Below are positions 62,582 to 64,000 of a DNA stretch of 64,000 nucleotides, in pieces. How positions within the stretch are numbered: position 1 is the first letter of the stretch; every line of letters starts with the position of its first letter. The notes under the pieces were generated by a model. That model did no database searches, was not told the origin of the DNA, and saw only the letters and a list, made by a program, of their open reading frames with translations. A program made the translations under genes and the position numbers. The stretch comes from Flavobacterium sp. ACN2 (GTDB lineage Bacteria; Bacteroidota; Bacteroidia; Flavobacteriales; Flavobacteriaceae): the NCBI RefSeq assembly GCF_002303885.1, contig NZ_MRCM01000023.1, forward strand, positions 1 to 64,000, in the 5' to 3' direction.

Positions 62582-62665
62582 ATCTGCTAAAATCTTTTTA
62601 AATCTGCGAGAAACAATTTTTTGCGCATAGAATTTTCACGCAGATTTAAAAAGATTTTAGCAGAT
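62582..62665. repeat. 27-bp perfect inverted repeat, ATCTGCTAAAATCTTTTTAA family
   Basis: The arms at 62582-62608 and 62639-62665 are exact reverse complements and enclose AAACAATTTTTTGCGCATAG-type sequence. It lies between the EamA gene and the AAA+ gene and resembles a repeat more than a terminator. Confidence 0.9.
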
Positions 62666-62738
62666 ATTATACAGATTAATATAACAAATGATTAACGATT
62701 AAAAACAAACTTAAGCGTTAAATTCAAATATTCCTTTC

Positions 62739-64000
62739 TTAGAATTTACTGATATAGCTCCCGTAAATATCTCTAAACTGACTTCCTTTTGCAAAACGAT
62801 CTTTACTCAGTTTTTTATATTCTACCAATCCCCAAAGGATGAATTCTTTCATAAAATAGACATCTTCTTTTACCAATTGCGGCTGGTATTTTTTCAATAA
62901 TTCATCTAATGGAGTTACTTCATCTAGAATGTTTTTATAATCTTTATCAGAAGCATCATCTAACAACTCGAAACCGCTCTCAGCAAAAAACCATTCTACA
63001 AGATCTGAATATGGTGTTTTTTCATCAGGCTTTTCTAATTTTTCTATTTTTGGGAAATATTCTGGAAATAATGTTCGAATGGCAGAACCAATTAAACTTT
63101 CAGCCACAACATCGGCTCCCTCCTGCTCTCCTTCGTAAACCAATTCGACTTTTCCTGTTATGGCTGGAATAATTCCGATAAAATCGGATAAACGAATTGA
63201 GGTTTTATCAACACCAGAAATCAAAGCTCGGCGCTCTGCTGTACTAATTAAGTTTTCGAAAGCCGTAATACTCATTCTTGCACTTACACCGCTTTTGTTG
63301 TCAATATATTCGCTTTCACGAGCTTCAAAACTAATTTGTTCCAAAATATCTCTTGCTAAACTCGGAACATAAACCACATCGGTCTGATTTTGATCTAATT
63401 TAGATTCCTGTTCTGTAATTGTTCTCGCAATTTCAATACTTTCAGGATAATGCGTCAGGATCTGAGAACCAATTCTATCTTTCAAAGGTGTTACAATACT
63501 CCCTCTGTTGGTATAATCTTCAGGGTTTGCAGTGAAAACAAATTGCATGTCTAAAGGCATTCTTAATTTGAATCCTCTAATTTGAATATCGCCTTCTTGC
63601 AAAATATTAAATAATGCTACTTGAATTCTTGCCTGTAAATCGGGTAATTCGTTGATTACAAAAATACAGCGATTCGCTCTCGGAATCATTCCGAAGTGAA
63701 TTACGCGGTCGTCTGCATAAGACAATTTTAAATTAGCCGCTTTTATCGGATCGACATCACCGATTAAATCGGCTACCGTTACGTCTGGAGTTGCTAGTTT
63801 TTCGAAGAAACGATCGTTTCTATGCAACCATGAAATCGGAGTTTCGTCTCCTTTTTCTGCAATTAAATCCTTCGCAAAACGAGAAATTGGGTTTAACGGA
63901 TCGTCATTAATTTCTGAACCTTCCACAAACGGAATATATTCATCTAATAATTCGACCATTTTGCGCGCCAAACGCGTTTTTGCTTGTCCGCGAAGCCCTA
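62739..64000 (-). CDS. AAA+ ATPase, Mg-chelatase-like (MoxR/ChlI type), 5' truncated
   Basis: The reading frame stays open to the window edge. Before the first possible start (63971, TTG) the in-frame codons read GLRGQAKTR, a Walker A-like GxxGxxKT motif, so the gene begins beyond the window. Walker B is RCIFVINELPDL, with Asn-Glu in place of Asp-Glu, and sensor 1 is FVFTANPEDY. The C-terminal region (about 280-410 of the visible part) is helical. Such ATPases usually work with a von Willebrand-domain partner, which is not in this window. Confidence 0.88.
   Translation of the reverse strand, partial: GLRGQAKTRLARKMVELLDEYIPFVEGSEINDDPLNPISRFAKDLIAEKGDETPISWLHRNDRFFEKLATPDVTVADLIGDVDPIKAANLKLSYADDRVIHFGMIPRANRCIFVINELPDLQARIQVALFNILQEGDIQIRGFKLRMPLDMQFVFTANPEDYTNRGSIVTPLKDRIGSQILTHYPESIEIARTITEQESKLDQNQTDVVYVPSLARDILEQISFEARESEYIDNKSGVSARMSITAFENLISTAERRALISGVDKTSIRLSDFIGIIPAITGKVELVYEGEQEGADVVAESLIGSAIRTLFPEYFPKIEKLEKPDEKTPYSDLVEWFFAESGFELLDDASDKDYKNILDEVTPLDELLKKYQPQLVKEDVYFMKEFILWGLVEYKKLSKDRFAKGSQFRDIYGSYISKF

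Noticed and set aside
1..64000. Insertion sequences, phage genes, tRNA or rRNA genes
   Set aside because: No transposase, integrase or phage protein was found among the frames, and no tRNA cloverleaf or rRNA sequence was recognised by eye. A covariance scan was not possible.

Overview
The window reads as a stretch of a Flavobacterium-like chromosome (phylum Bacteroidota). The evidence is AT-rich DNA, Bacteroidota-type -7 promoter elements (TAnnTTTG) before several genes, a SusC/SusD polysaccharide locus, MCE/Mla and AsmA-like lipid-transport genes, many lipoprotein signal peptides, and gene ends crowded with palindromic intergenic repeats. There is no transposase, integrase, phage gene, tRNA, rRNA or CRISPR array.

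Layout. 1-8.1 kb: an OmpR-type response regulator and sensor kinase, then an outer-membrane factor, a lipoprotein adaptor and a heavy-metal RND pump. 8.1-11.8 kb: small hypothetical proteins, an AraC regulator, DoxX and two cupins. 11.8-19.5 kb: an intergenic stretch with repeat elements and a candidate structured RNA, a TetR repressor, and a drug-type RND pump (adaptor, permease, a 37-residue membrane peptide and an outer-membrane factor) preceded by a tandem array of operator-like palindromes. 19.5-26 kb: secreted proteins or lipoproteins of unknown function, a Crp-type regulator, GNAT, DoxX-like, DinB and small membrane proteins. 26.2-29.6 kb: a GH130 phosphorylase-like gene overlapping a glycosyltransferase with an extra helical C-terminal domain. 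29.8-37 kb: MlaE/MlaF/MlaD-type lipid transporter, AsmA-like protein, small permease-like protein and a FAD oxidoreductase. 37-45.9 kb: MarR-GNAT fusion, AraC regulator, DNA glycosylase, a MarR-MATE pair and a predicted outer-membrane protein. 46.4-58.2 kb: a polysaccharide utilisation locus (GH97, GH71/99-like, SusD, SusC, two exported proteins) with a divergent TPR/HTH membrane regulator. 58.5-64 kb: sterol-desaturase-like enzyme, glutamate dehydrogenase behind an attenuator-like leader, an EamA transporter and a 5'-truncated AAA+ ATPase.

The most interesting unexplained structure is regulatory: (1) Cys/Met-rich mini-ORFs with a terminator and a possible antiterminator before glutamate dehydrogenase; (2) five CTTAACnnnGTTAG-like palindromes shared by the TetR promoter and the RND operon leader; (3) matched palindromes at MarR-type promoters; (4) two structured RNA-like intergenic elements; (5) nested intergenic palindromes, in which one repeat family encloses others. 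All assignments come from reading the sequence and from remembered family features; no database search was run.
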